24,450 bases of DNA from CAISIP01 sp031383745. Its GTDB lineage: Bacteria; Pseudomonadota; Gammaproteobacteria; Burkholderiales; Burkholderiaceae_C. The stretch covers positions 1-24,450 of the forward strand of contig JANMZX010000056.1 of assembly GCA_031383745.1 (NCBI GenBank), given 5' to 3'. Shown piece by piece: positions 8,106 to 15,612 of this stretch. Under the pieces are notes generated by a model. The model was not told the DNA's origin, did not search any database, and was given only the letters and a program-made list of their open reading frames with translations. The position numbers and the translations under genes were made by a program. Every line of letters begins with the position of its first letter. The first letter of the stretch is position 1.

Positions 8106-8944
8106 AGGTCGCGACCCGGCACCAGGCGGACCCGGGCGGCATCGAGATCCTGCAGGAACCGGTCGCTGGCCAGGTAGGCCAGTTCGCGTTGCCGTGCGCC
8201 GCCGATCGCATCCACGTGGACGTCGTGTTGCGCGCTGTCAAGGCCTGGATGGCAGAACAGCCAGCCACCGCTGGCCGGCAGCAGCGACAACCAGTGCCGC
8301 ATGCGGCCGCCGTAGTCGCCGTCGCTGAAGTCGTACACACCCAGCAGCACGCGGTTGTGGGCGAGGTTGCGCCGCACCAGTTGCCGCTCCAGCGCGGCCG
8401 CGCCGGTGTGCCGGATCAACCAGCGCTTCAAGGCGAAATCCGCGCCGGGCAGCCGCGCGGCGCTGCGCACCGCGGGCGCGGGGACGACCGCCCCGACCAG
8501 CTCCATCACCAGCATGCGGATGACCGGCAGGTGGTGCACATGCTGGTGCCCGTCCACGTGCCGCGGCATGACGCCGGTGCCGACGCGAAACAGCTCGAGC
8601 TGCGCCCGCATCTCGGCGCGTAGCGCCGAGCGCGGCAGCAGCCCGGCATGGGCCAGCAGGATCAGCCTGGGCAGAGACGGCAGGCGCGGCCAGACCCGCG
8701 CCAGCGCGGGGCTCAGCGGGCGGCCCTCGGTCAGGTTGATGTGCAGGCCCAGCGCGACGCCGACCGGGCGTTTTCCCATCTGCGGCACCGCGGCCAGCCA
8801 GTCGGCGCTGTTGGTGATGCACGAGACAGCCGACAGCCGTCCGGCATGCACCAGTTGTGCGATGCCCGCGGACACGCCGCGGTGCAGGCCGAAGTCGTCG
8901 GCGCACAACGTGAGCTCGCGTACGGGCCCTTCGGCGGATGTCAT
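8036..8944 (-). CDS. YdjC/ChbG/HpnK-family carbohydrate deacetylase (NaxD/LgmC-like)
   Basis: The 302-residue protein of the YdjC superfamily has the metal and catalytic motifs ADDFG (about residues 15-19), GLHINLTEG and HVDGHQHVHHLP, plus FCHPGLD near the C-terminus. YdjC enzymes remove N-acetyl groups from sugars: chitobiose for ChbG, hopanoid GlcNAc for HpnK, undecaprenyl-P-GalNAc for NaxD. Its start overlaps the stop of the GT2 gene by four bases (ATGA), so the two are coupled, which fits an enzyme acting on that transferase's product. The 3' end overlaps the convergent gtrA-like gene by 70 bases. The tail after about residue 285 looks poorly conserved. HpnK is an alternative, but no hopanoid genes are nearby. 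Confidence 0.88.
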   Translation of the reverse strand: MTSAEGPVRELTLCADDFGLHRGVSAGIAQLVHAGRLSAVSCITNSADWLAAVPQMGKRPVGVALGLHINLTEGRPLSPALARVWPRLPSLPRLILLAHAGLLPRSALRAEMRAQLELFRVGTGVMPRHVDGHQHVHHLPVIRMLVMELVGAVVPAPAVRSAARLPGADFALKRWLIRHTGAAALERQLVRRNLAHNRVLLGVYDFSDGDYGGRMRHWLSLLPASGGWLFCHPGLDSAQHDVHVDAIGGARQRELAYLASDRFLQDLDAARVRLVPGRDLQANVQRRLTPKVSSRDSAVASN

Positions 8945-10035
8945 GGCGGCGCGGATGGCGGGGGAACACAGGCCCGGCCGGCCTCGGCCCCCACCAGGTA
9001 GACCGGGCGCTGCTTCACCTCGTCGAAGATGCGGCCGACGTATTCACCCAGCATGCCGATCGACAGCAGCTGCACACCACTGAGAAACATCATGCCGGCC
9101 ACCACCGTGGCCCAGCCGGGAACGTCGACGCCGTAGATCGCATGCTCGACCACGATCCAGACTCCGTACGCAAGCGCCGCCACCGCGATCGCCGCGCCGA
9201 CGCCGCTCCACCAGCGCAGTGGTGCGTTGGTGAAGGAGGTGACGCCGGTGAACGCGAGGCGCACCAGCCGGCCGATCGAAAAGCTGCTGCGCCCCGCGTG
9301 GCGGGCCTGCGGCAGGTAGGGGATCGACACGGTATGAAAACCGACCCAGGCATACAGCCCCTTCATGAACCGGTTGCGCTCGGGCAGCGAGCGGATCGCG
9401 TCCACGACGCACCGGTCCATCAGCCGGAAGTCGCCCGCGTCGACCGGGATCTGCACCGCAGCGCCGCGGTTGAGCAGCGTATAGAACAGCCTCGTGCCGA
9501 CGCGCTTGACCAGGCTCTCGTCGGCGCGCGACGCGCGGGTGGCGCAAACCATGTCCGCCCCCTGCGCCCAGGCCGTCAGCATCTGCGGGATCAGCGCTAC
9601 CGGATGCTGCAGGTCGGCGTCCATCAGCAGCACCACATCGCCCTTGGCGCGGTCGATGCCTGCCGTCAGCGCGGCTTCCTTGCCGAAGTTGCGCGACAGG
9701 CGCAGGTAACGCACCCCAGGCCGCACCAGCCAGGGGAGCATGGCCTGGGGCGTGGCATCAGTGCTGCCGTCATCAACCACGATCACTTCCCACCAGTCCG
9801 TGGCCAGGGCAAGCTGGCGCGTCAGGCCCTGCAGCAGGGGCCCCAGGTTGGCGGCTTCGTTGTAGGCTGGCACCACGCAACTGATGGCCGGCCGTTCCGG
9901 GCGGCTCGTCGTCAGGTGGCAGGCCGTGCCTTCGCGCGCCGGTTTGCCCAGCGCCAACGACTGCGGCGACAGGGCCGGATCGCGCAACGGCGCCCCCGCC
10001 ACACGCGGCACCAGCTCCGACAGAACCTCACTCAT
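8941..10035 (-). CDS. GT2 polyprenyl-phosphate glycosyltransferase (GtrB/ArnC/LgmA-like)
   Basis: The 364-residue protein has a GT-A catalytic domain starting near residue 50 (ISCVVPAYNEAANL). The nucleotide-binding motifs are VIVVDDGSTD and LLMDADLQHP, and the region RHAGRSSFSIGRL precedes two C-terminal membrane helices (about 270-300 and 305-335). This is the DPM1/GtrB/ArnC architecture, which loads a sugar from a nucleotide donor onto undecaprenyl phosphate at the cytoplasmic face. The N-terminus carries about 45 extra residues. The ATG overlaps the PAP2 stop by 8 bases and the stop overlaps the deacetylase start by 4. In the proposed pathway it makes an undecaprenyl-P-linked N-acetylated hexosamine. 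The sugar itself cannot be read from the sequence. Confidence 0.9.
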   Translation of the reverse strand: MSEVLSELVPRVAGAPLRDPALSPQSLALGKPAREGTACHLTTSRPERPAISCVVPAYNEAANLGPLLQGLTRQLALATDWWEVIVVDDGSTDATPQAMLPWLVRPGVRYLRLSRNFGKEAALTAGIDRAKGDVVLLMDADLQHPVALIPQMLTAWAQGADMVCATRASRADESLVKRVGTRLFYTLLNRGAAVQIPVDAGDFRLMDRCVVDAIRSLPERNRFMKGLYAWVGFHTVSIPYLPQARHAGRSSFSIGRLVRLAFTGVTSFTNAPLRWWSGVGAAIAVAALAYGVWIVVEHAIYGVDVPGWATVVAGMMFLSGVQLLSIGMLGEYVGRIFDEVKQRPVYLVGAEAGRACVPPPSAPP

Positions 10036-10567
10036 GGGCCACCCGGGTGCGCATCACCAGTCCCGGCCCGATGCCGCTCAACCAGCCGCTGAGCGCACCG
10101 ACCGCTGTGCCCATGACAACGTCGACCGGAAAATGCAGGCCCAGGCAGACCCGGCTCCAGGCGACCATGCCGGCCAGCACCAGGCCCACCGCGGCGACCA
10201 GCCGGTGACGGGACGCAGCAGCCATCGCCACCGCAAACGCAAACGCCACGCTGGCATGCGTGCTGGGAAAGCCGGGCGAGCTGCCGTGGGCCATCCAGGA
10301 CGTGCCCAGGCCAACCACGAAGGGGCGGGGCATCGGGAAGAACTGCTGACCCAGGCGCGCGACCACCCAGGCGATGGCCATGGCCCACAGGATGCGCAAC
10401 ACAGCGCGCTGGATGCGCGCATCTCCCGCGACGAAAGCCCCCACGGTGCCGGCCACCAGCCATTGCGGCAGCTCGACGGAGCAAAAGCGTGCCAATGGCA
10501 CCAGCCAGGAAGGCGACGCGCTGGTGGCGTTGATCCACAGGAACAGGCTGGTATCGATGTCGGGCAT
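10028..10567 (-). CDS. PAP2-family membrane phosphatase
   Basis: About 179 residues from the ATG at 10567, chosen because GAGG lies 9 bases upstream; an in-frame ATG at 10609 is possible. Several membrane helices surround the PAP2 motifs PMPRP (C1), SPGFPSTHAS (C2) and SRVCLGLHFPVD (C3). The Lys usually found seven residues before the C1 Arg is Gln here. Members dephosphorylate undecaprenyl diphosphate or lipid A phosphates, or transfer phosphate (BcrC, LpxE/LpxF, LpxT types). It is first in the operon with the GT2 and deacetylase genes and has a PmrA-like box upstream. It could recycle the polyprenyl carrier or edit lipid A phosphates. The sequence does not decide. Confidence 0.85.
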   Translation of the reverse strand: MPDIDTSLFLWINATSASPSWLVPLARFCSVELPQWLVAGTVGAFVAGDARIQRAVLRILWAMAIAWVVARLGQQFFPMPRPFVVGLGTSWMAHGSSPGFPSTHASVAFAFAVAMAAASRHRLVAAVGLVLAGMVAWSRVCLGLHFPVDVVMGTAVGALSGWLSGIGPGLVMRTRVAHE

Positions 10568-10609
10568 GGCAGGTACCTCGGGGTGGTACCCACAGTCTGC
10601 ACGGCGCAC

Positions 10610-10626
10610 ATTACCGGCGCATTAAG
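10610..10626 (-). promoter_or_regulatory. PmrA-box-like direct repeat upstream of the PAP2-GT2-deacetylase operon
   Basis: On the minus strand this reads CTTAAT-GCGCC-GGTAAT: two hexamers 11 bases apart, ending 42 bases before the PAP2 ATG. The spacer GCGCC is identical to that of the box at 2789-2805, and CTTAAT fits the PmrA half-site consensus. A CAGACT lies at the same distance from this box as CATAAA does from the other. Binding by the response regulator is inferred. Confidence 0.55.
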
Positions 10627-10707
10627 GCTGCCGGATCCTGCAACGACACGCGCCCGGCGGTCACGCCCGGCAGCACCGGCGCAGGCCGCAACCCGCCGCG
10701 CCACCGC

Positions 10708-11826
10708 TCAACGCCTGAACCGGCCCTTGGCGTCGATGATCGACAGGTCGGCAAAATCCAGCCCGGTGTGGTCGGCCGGGCCGTAACTCACCACCAGGCC
10801 GCCGCCCAGGTCGAACCCCTGCAGGCCCTCGAGCGCCGCGGTCAGGCTGACCCGGGTTGGTTTGGGGCCGGCCCGGCGCAAGCCCTCCACCAGCACCTTG
10901 GCAGCGGCAATACCCTCGACATGCGACGGCGACAGGGCCTTTTGCCCGTGGGCGACGGCCAGTGCCGTGGCTTCCTTGATGAACGGGTGCGTCAACGAGC
11001 GTTCGCTGGGAAACACCTGCGTGACGATGACCCCGTTGGCGGCCTCGCCCAGGGCTGTGATGAAACCGTTGGACGCATTGTTGGACAGCGTCACCACCTG
11101 CGCCACGGACCCGGACTTGCGCAGCACCTTGACGCCGTCGGCCACGGCATTGCCGGAACCGATCCACAACACGGCCTGCGCCTGGGCCTTCACGATGCGT
11201 TGCACGATGTCGGGGTAGTCGGGTTTGCTGCGGTCGGCCTTGATCAGCAGTTCGGCCTGAAAACCGGCCTTGGCGAAGCCCTTGTCGGCGCCGATCAGGC
11301 CGTCCTTGCCGAACGAGTCGTCGGCGTACACCACCACGATGCGCTTGAGCCCGGTGGTGGCCAGGTGCACCACTGCCTTCTCGGCTTCACGCTGGTAGGT
11401 GGCGCGCACATTGAACACCCAGCGGTTGACCGGCACATGGAACACGTTGGCCCCGGTGGAGGGCGCCACCAGCGCAAGGGAGTACTTGTCGAGCACCGGC
11501 AACATCGCCTCGGTGGCAGGCGTGGAACGCGACAGGAACAGCGCCAGCACCTCCGGGCGCTGCGCCAGCTGCGCCGCGTTCTCGGCCGCCAGCTTGGGGT
11601 CGAACTTGTCGTCCAGCGACACCAGCTGAACCAGTTGGCCGCGGATGCCGCCCCTGGCATTGACCGCGTCCAGGTACCACTTCGCGCCATCGGCGGTTTC
11701 CTTCACCCCGGCCGCGACCGGGCCGGTGAAACTGGCGGTCTGGCCGATCACGATCTGTGCCTGTGCGGGCACGGCCAGGCAACACCAAGCCAACGCCCAG
11801 CAGCCGGCGAGCAAGCGCAACTCCAT
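10708..11826 (-). CDS. LIV-binding-protein-type ABC transporter substrate-binding protein
   Basis: The 372-residue protein has a clear Sec signal peptide (residues 1-23, LLAGCWALAWCCLAVPAQAQ). The type I periplasmic binding fold begins IVIGQTASFTGPVAAGVKE, continues with VQLVSLDDKFDP and an ATEAMLPVLDKYSLALVAPS segment. This is the Leu/Ile/Val-binding class, whose bacterial members often bind aromatic or other carboxylic acids. GGGGA lies about 7 bases before the ATG. It is the last of four binding-protein genes on this strand, 31 bases after the previous one. No LivH/LivM permease or LivF/LivG ATPase gene is in the window, so its partner transporter must be elsewhere. Confidence 0.9.
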   Translation of the reverse strand: MELRLLAGCWALAWCCLAVPAQAQIVIGQTASFTGPVAAGVKETADGAKWYLDAVNARGGIRGQLVQLVSLDDKFDPKLAAENAAQLAQRPEVLALFLSRSTPATEAMLPVLDKYSLALVAPSTGANVFHVPVNRWVFNVRATYQREAEKAVVHLATTGLKRIVVVYADDSFGKDGLIGADKGFAKAGFQAELLIKADRSKPDYPDIVQRIVKAQAQAVLWIGSGNAVADGVKVLRKSGSVAQVVTLSNNASNGFITALGEAANGVIVTQVFPSERSLTHPFIKEATALAVAHGQKALSPSHVEGIAAAKVLVEGLRRAGPKPTRVSLTAALEGLQGFDLGGGLVVSYGPADHTGLDFADLSIIDAKGRFRR

Positions 11827-11857
11827 GTCTGTCCCCAATAATAGTTTGGGGGTGAGT

Positions 11858-12805
11858 CTACGCGGCGCGCTCCCGGGGCAGAAACGCGGGCGTGAATACC
11901 CGCGCCGCCGCCGGTGCCTGCGCCCAGCCGAAGGCCAGGGCCATCGACGCGATGGCACGGGACAGCCGGGCCTCGTCCACGCCACCGCCCAGGCCCTGTG
12001 CGCCCGGCGCGTCTGCCATGTCACCGTGCAGCGTCCCCCGCCAGCGCTCCCCCTCGATGGCCCGGTCCGCCGCCGGGTTGCACGCGATGACGGCGTCCAG
12101 CGCGGCCGCGGGGTACGTCCGGGCCAGTTCGATGCCGGCCAACACCACGCGCACCAGCGCCGCAACCACCTGTGGCTGGTCGCGGGCCAGCGGTGGTGCG
12201 ACCATCAATGCGCTGCCCATGAGGTCGGGGCAGACGTCCCGGTAGGGCAGGAAGCGCACGCAGGTGGCGGCGTCACGTCCGATGCCAGCCAGCGCCGCGG
12301 TGTGCGTTGTCATGTAGCCGAAGACACCGTCCGACGCACCCTGCAACATGTCGGCCAGCAACTTCGCCATCACCGCGTCCGACGTCCGCAGTGCCACGGC
12401 GCCGGGCGCCAGGCCTGCGGTGCGGGCATACACCGGGAATGTGCGCAGGGCCACGTCACTGGCATGCCCGACGACGCTGCGGCCTGCCAGGTCTGCAGCG
12501 CCACGCACCGGGCCGTCGCGGGCCACCGTGATCGTCGACGGTGCGCGCGGATGCACCAGCAACACGGCCACCGGCAGTTCCTGCGCCGGTTCGGTGGCAG
12601 CGAGTTCGATCAATGCGTTCAGGTCGCCGTAGGCGGCGTCGAACCCTTCGGGCACGAGGCGCTGCGCAGCGGTGTAGGCACCGCGGCCGGGCGTGCACCG
12701 CAGATCGAGTTGTGCGTCGCGGAACAGACCCTGCTGCAGGGCGATGGCCAGGAACGCATTGGCGCCGGAAAAGCCGGAGTTCAACAGCAGACGGATCGGC
12801 GTCAT
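11858..12805 (-). CDS. NMT1/THI5-like binding-protein-fold protein without signal peptide (copy 2)
   Basis: The 315-residue protein has the type II periplasmic binding (NMT1/SsuA/THI5) fold. Recognisable segments are LNSGFSGANAFLAIALQQGL at the start, AAYGDLNALIELA, DLAGRSVVGHASDVALRTFP, and DGVFGYMTTH. It begins MTPIRLLLNSGF with no hydrophobic leader, so export by Sec or Tat is not evident. It is a paralogue of the next gene upstream: both share LNSGFSG, YGD-NAL, GHA-D-AL--FP and DGVFGY. Its ATG overlaps that gene's stop by four bases. Cytoplasmic enzymes with this fold exist (THI5, 4,5-dihydroxyphthalate decarboxylase), so an enzymatic role is possible. The N-terminal start looks right because homology with the paralogue begins at residue 4. 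Confidence 0.8.
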   Translation of the reverse strand: MTPIRLLLNSGFSGANAFLAIALQQGLFRDAQLDLRCTPGRGAYTAAQRLVPEGFDAAYGDLNALIELAATEPAQELPVAVLLVHPRAPSTITVARDGPVRGAADLAGRSVVGHASDVALRTFPVYARTAGLAPGAVALRTSDAVMAKLLADMLQGASDGVFGYMTTHTAALAGIGRDAATCVRFLPYRDVCPDLMGSALMVAPPLARDQPQVVAALVRVVLAGIELARTYPAAALDAVIACNPAADRAIEGERWRGTLHGDMADAPGAQGLGGGVDEARLSRAIASMALAFGWAQAPAAARVFTPAFLPRERAA

Positions 12806-13779
12806 GCGCTGTCCTTCGCTGGTGCCGGCGCATGCAGGCGTTGCGCCAGCGGGGGCAGGAAGGCTCGCGAGAACAGCTCATCGGGCGGCGGCACGCGTGG
12901 CCAGGCCCCGCTGCGCGCCAGCGCCGCCACACCACGCGCCAACCGTGCATCCTCCATGTCGCCGAACCCGAGTACGGCCGCCTCCGGATGCGCCATTTCT
13001 TCGGCCAGGGTGCCCACCAGCCGTCGCCGCTGTACCGCGCGGTCGATGGAAGGCGCGGCCCGCGCCACGGCTGCAATGCCGGCGTCGAGATCCTGCAGCG
13101 TGTCTGCCAGACCGCGGTTCAACCCGTTCACCAGGGCGCGTACCGCCTGCGGCGCGCGCGCCAGCAGCGCGCGATCGACCATCAGGCAGTGCGCGTACAG
13201 GTCGGGCAAGGTGTCGGCAAAACGGATGAACCGGACCTGTTGCGGCGACACCTCCAGGGGGGCCAGCGCCGCGATGATGGTGTTGACATACCCAAAGACT
13301 CCGTCGACCTGCCCGGTCAGCAACAGATCGCGCACCTGCTGCCCGAGTCCGAGTGCAGAGGGCACCAGCCGGGCCGCTCCAGGATCGAAGCCCGCAGCAT
13401 CTGCAAACGCCGGGAACAGCTTGAGCGCCGCATCGTGCGCATGGCCCGCCAGCGTCGAACCCGCGAGGTCGGCCGCGTGCACGATGGGACCGTCAGCGCG
13501 CACGGCGATGGTGAACGGTGCGGCGTTGAACACGGAAAACACCGACAGCGGTGCGGTCGACGGCGCATGGAAAGCTGCGCGTTCGGCCAGCGCATTGATG
13601 TCGCCATAACCGGCGTCGATGCCAGCGCTGCCGATCAGCGGCACTACGGCAGCACCACCCTCGCCGGGCAGGAACTCCACGTCCAGCCCCTGCGCCTCGA
13701 AGTAGCCGCGCTGCTGCGCCAGAAAGAACCAGGCGTGCGGGCCGCTGAAGCCTGAGTTGAGGATCAGGCGCACGCGCAT
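12802..13779 (-). CDS. NMT1/THI5-like binding-protein-fold protein without signal peptide (copy 1)
   Basis: The 325-residue protein has the NMT1/SsuA/THI5 fold and is paralogous to the gene at 11858-12805. Visible segments are RLILNSGFSGPHAWFFLAQQ, AGYGDINALAERA, DLAGSTLAGHAHDAALKLFP, DGVFGYVNT and ALVNGLNRGLADTL. It starts MRVRLILNSGF and lacks a signal peptide. The stop and the copy 2 start form an ATGA overlap. Only 10 bases separate it from the upstream Bug gene, so all are probably co-transcribed. The ligand may be a pyrimidine, amine or aromatic acid, but nothing in the sequence fixes it. No cognate permease or ATPase is nearby. Confidence 0.8.
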   Translation of the reverse strand: MRVRLILNSGFSGPHAWFFLAQQRGYFEAQGLDVEFLPGEGGAAVVPLIGSAGIDAGYGDINALAERAAFHAPSTAPLSVFSVFNAAPFTIAVRADGPIVHAADLAGSTLAGHAHDAALKLFPAFADAAGFDPGAARLVPSALGLGQQVRDLLLTGQVDGVFGYVNTIIAALAPLEVSPQQVRFIRFADTLPDLYAHCLMVDRALLARAPQAVRALVNGLNRGLADTLQDLDAGIAAVARAAPSIDRAVQRRRLVGTLAEEMAHPEAAVLGFGDMEDARLARGVAALARSGAWPRVPPPDELFSRAFLPPLAQRLHAPAPAKDSA

Positions 13780-13789
13780 CGCGGCAAGC

Positions 13790-14776
13790 TCACTGTCCGG
13801 CGGCCCCGGCCGCCACGATCTGCGGGCGCCAGACGTCGATCTGGTTGGCGATGTAGTTGTTGAAGGCCGCAGTGGTCATGGGTTTGTAGAACACGCCATA
13901 CGCCACCAGCTTGTCGAGCACCTCCTTGCGTTGCAACAGTGCCGTCAGCACCTGGTGCATGCGGTTGGCAATCGGTGCGCTCAGGCCCGGTGGGGCCGTC
14001 ATGCCGTGCCAGTTCTCGACCGTCATGTCGTACCCCTGTTCGCGAAAGGTGGCCAGGTCGGGCAGGGGCGGCAGGCGCTCCGGGCTGGAGGTGCCCAGGG
14101 CCACCATGGTGCCGGCCCGGATGAAGGCCATGGCGCCCAGCACACCTTCGAAGGACATGTCCACCACCCCGGCCAGCAGGTCCTGGCGCAACTGGGCCGC
14201 CCCCTTGTACGGCACATGCAGGATGTCCACACCCGCGAGGCGCTTGAAGGTCTCGCCGGCGATATGCCCGATCGAGCCGTTGCCGCTGGAGCCAAAGGTG
14301 AGCTTGCCGGGGCTGGCCTTGGCCTTGGCCACCAGCTCGACCAGGTTCCTGACCCCGACTTTCGGGTGCGCCACGCAACCCCCATAGGTCGAACCCAGGT
14401 AGGTGATGTGGGTGAAATCGCGCACCGCGTCGTACGCGACGTTCTTGAACATGGTCGGCGCGATGGTGAACGGCGCGTTGTTCGAGATCATGAAATAGGA
14501 GCCGTCGGGCGCCTCCTTCTTCAGCGCCTCGGCGGCGATCATGCCGCCCGCGCCGGGCTTGTTCTCGACCACGAAGGGCTGGCCGAGCTGCTCGGTGAGA
14601 AACGGCGCCAGCGCCCGCCCCACGACGTCGCTGGAGCCCCCCGGCGGGAACGAGATCAGGATCTTGACCGGCCGGCTGGGCCAGGCCGGCGCCTGTGCGG
14701 ACGCGATGCCGGCCCAGGCCGCGCCGGCGGCAAGCGTGCCGCCCAGCCAGGCGCGACGGGTGCAGGTTGTTTGCAT
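13790..14776 (-). CDS. Bug-family (TctC-like) tripartite tricarboxylate transporter receptor
   Basis: The 328-residue protein has the Bug fold: WPSRPVKILISFPPGGSSDV at the mature N-terminus, then FVVENKPGAGGMIAAEALKK, HVPYKGAAQLRQDLLAGVVD and a typical C-terminal helix. The leader QTTCTRRAWLGGTLAAGAAW contains twin Arg, so Tat export is possible; AxA cleavage would fall near residue 29. The ATG at 14776 is preferred over an upstream ATG because AAGGAG sits 7-12 bases before it. Bug proteins bind carboxylates in the periplasm and deliver them to TctAB permeases, or act as sensors. They are greatly expanded in Burkholderiales, often as orphans, and no TctAB genes are seen here. Confidence 0.93.
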   Translation of the reverse strand: MQTTCTRRAWLGGTLAAGAAWAGIASAQAPAWPSRPVKILISFPPGGSSDVVGRALAPFLTEQLGQPFVVENKPGAGGMIAAEALKKEAPDGSYFMISNNAPFTIAPTMFKNVAYDAVRDFTHITYLGSTYGGCVAHPKVGVRNLVELVAKAKASPGKLTFGSSGNGSIGHIAGETFKRLAGVDILHVPYKGAAQLRQDLLAGVVDMSFEGVLGAMAFIRAGTMVALGTSSPERLPPLPDLATFREQGYDMTVENWHGMTAPPGLSAPIANRMHQVLTALLQRKEVLDKLVAYGVFYKPMTTAAFNNYIANQIDVWRPQIVAAGAAGQ

Positions 14777-14822
14777 GGGATGGGACTCCTTGAGTGGTGA
14801 ACCGAACAGCCGCCAGCGTCGA

Positions 14823-14855
14823 CGCAATTATTGCGCCACGGTCTGGTATGCACAA
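14823..14855 (-). promoter_or_regulatory. Putative promoter with overlapping palindromic operator for the Bug operon
   Basis: On the minus strand TTGTGC (14850-14855), a 17-base spacer and AATAAT (14827-14832) make a plausible sigma-70 promoter about 50 bases before the Bug ATG. The -10 lies inside a perfect 13-base palindrome, CGCAAT-T-ATTGCG (14823-14835), a likely repressor or activator site. The remaining 200 bases up to the toxin-antitoxin promoter show no gene I can support. Confidence 0.5.
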
Positions 14856-15052
14856 GGCGTGGCGATGGCCGTGGCGACCCATCGATCTTTTGCGCAAACT
14901 ACCTGGCGGCGCAAATGGCCGTACCGATGGTGCCGCGCGCAGCAGCGTGAGCCGATTGCAGTGCGTGCCGTCGAGATGGGCAAATCCCCAGTGGTGCGAG
15001 CGCTGAAACCTCATGTCCCATGGCTGTGTCCTCGATCGTGTGCCTTCAGCCA

Positions 15053-15081
15053 TTGACAATGCGTACGATATTGCGTACCAT
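15053..15081 (+). promoter_or_regulatory. Promoter and operator of the yefM-yoeB module
   Basis: TTGACA at 15053-15058, a 17-base spacer and TACCAT at 15076-15081 form a strong sigma-70 promoter 29 bases before the antitoxin ATG. Two GTAC cores, at 15063-15066 and 15075-15078, lie in a direct repeat (TGCGTACGAT and TGCGTACCAT) and are 12 bases apart centre to centre. This is the spacing known for the TGTACA cores of YefM operators, so autorepression by the antitoxin or its complex is likely. Confidence 0.65.
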
Positions 15082-15109
15082 TTTGTTGTCCCAGTGAAAG
15101 ATAGCAAAC

Positions 15110-15352
15110 ATGCACGCACTTACCGCCAGCGAAGCCCGCGCGAACCTGTACCGGATCATCGACGAGACGGCCGCGTCTCACGAACCGATCATGATCTCTG
15201 GAAAACGCACGAGCGCTGTCTTGTTGTCTGCTGAAGATTGGAGTTCCATTCAAGAGACCTTGTACCTGCTTGCGGTGCCGGGCATGCGCGAGTCGATCAA
15301 GGCAGGTAGGGCGGAACCACTGGCAAAAAGTGCGAAGACACTGAAGTGGTAA
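15110..15352 (+). CDS. yefM: YefM/Phd-family antitoxin
   Basis: The 80-residue protein matches the YefM/Phd fold: N-terminal DNA-binding half ALTASEARANLYRIIDETA, then EPIMISGKRTSAVLLSAEDW and SIQETLYLL. The C-terminal tail (about residues 60-80) is the part that would wrap the toxin. YefM neutralises the ribosome-dependent mRNA nuclease YoeB and represses the operon. It overlaps the toxin gene by 7 bases. The Shine-Dalgarno is weak (GAAAG). The local base composition is visibly less GC-rich than the flanking genes, which fits acquisition by transfer. Confidence 0.92.
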   Translation: MHALTASEARANLYRIIDETAASHEPIMISGKRTSAVLLSAEDWSSIQETLYLLAVPGMRESIKAGRAEPLAKSAKTLKW

Positions 15353-15612
15353 GTTGGGCATTGGTGTTCGCCAAGCAGGCTCTCAAAGATGCAAAGAAGC
15401 TTGCCGCAAGCGGGCTGAAGCCCAAAGCGCAAGAATTGCTTGTCGTTCTTGCCGCCGATCCATTTCAAAACCCGCCGCCTTTCGAGAAGTTGGTCGGAGA
15501 CCTTGCTGGCGCCTATTCGCGCCGCATCAATATTCAACACCGGCTCGTGTACGAGGTCTTCACCAAAGAGAAGACCGTTCGCGTCTTGCGCATGTGGACA
15601 CACTATGCGTGA
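15346..15612 (+). CDS. yoeB: Txe/YoeB-family toxin, endoribonuclease
   Basis: The 88-residue protein starts from GTG at 15346, overlapping the antitoxin stop. The RelE-like fold is supported by PPFEKLVGDLAGAYSRRI, QHRLVYEVF and the C-terminal MWTHYA. These keep the Arg of SRRI/HRLVY and the terminal His-Tyr used for mRNA cleavage in YoeB. YoeB binds the ribosomal A site and cuts mRNA near start codons when freed from YefM. Length and order are typical. No frameshift or loss of key residues is seen, so the module looks functional. The 98 bases between its stop and the convergent GGDEF-EAL gene contain no gene. Confidence 0.92.
   Translation: MVSWALVFAKQALKDAKKLAASGLKPKAQELLVVLAADPFQNPPPFEKLVGDLAGAYSRRINIQHRLVYEVFTKEKTVRVLRMWTHYA

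Noticed and set aside
10640..10707. GC-rich repeats after the LIV-type gene considered as a terminator
   Set aside because: The blocks are mostly direct repeats, the possible stem is four bases, and no T-tract follows.
11645..13609. 654-codon plus-strand open frame opposite the binding-protein genes
   Set aside because: Antisense shadow of two paralogous genes with clear motifs on the minus strand.
14889..14898. Palindrome TTTGCGCAAA in the gap upstream of the toxin-antitoxin module
   Set aside because: Short, isolated, and not placed at a recognisable promoter.
14836..15050. Possible gene remnant between the Bug promoter and the toxin-antitoxin promoter
   Set aside because: All frames gave Arg/Trp/Pro-rich peptides without recognisable motifs; left as non-coding.
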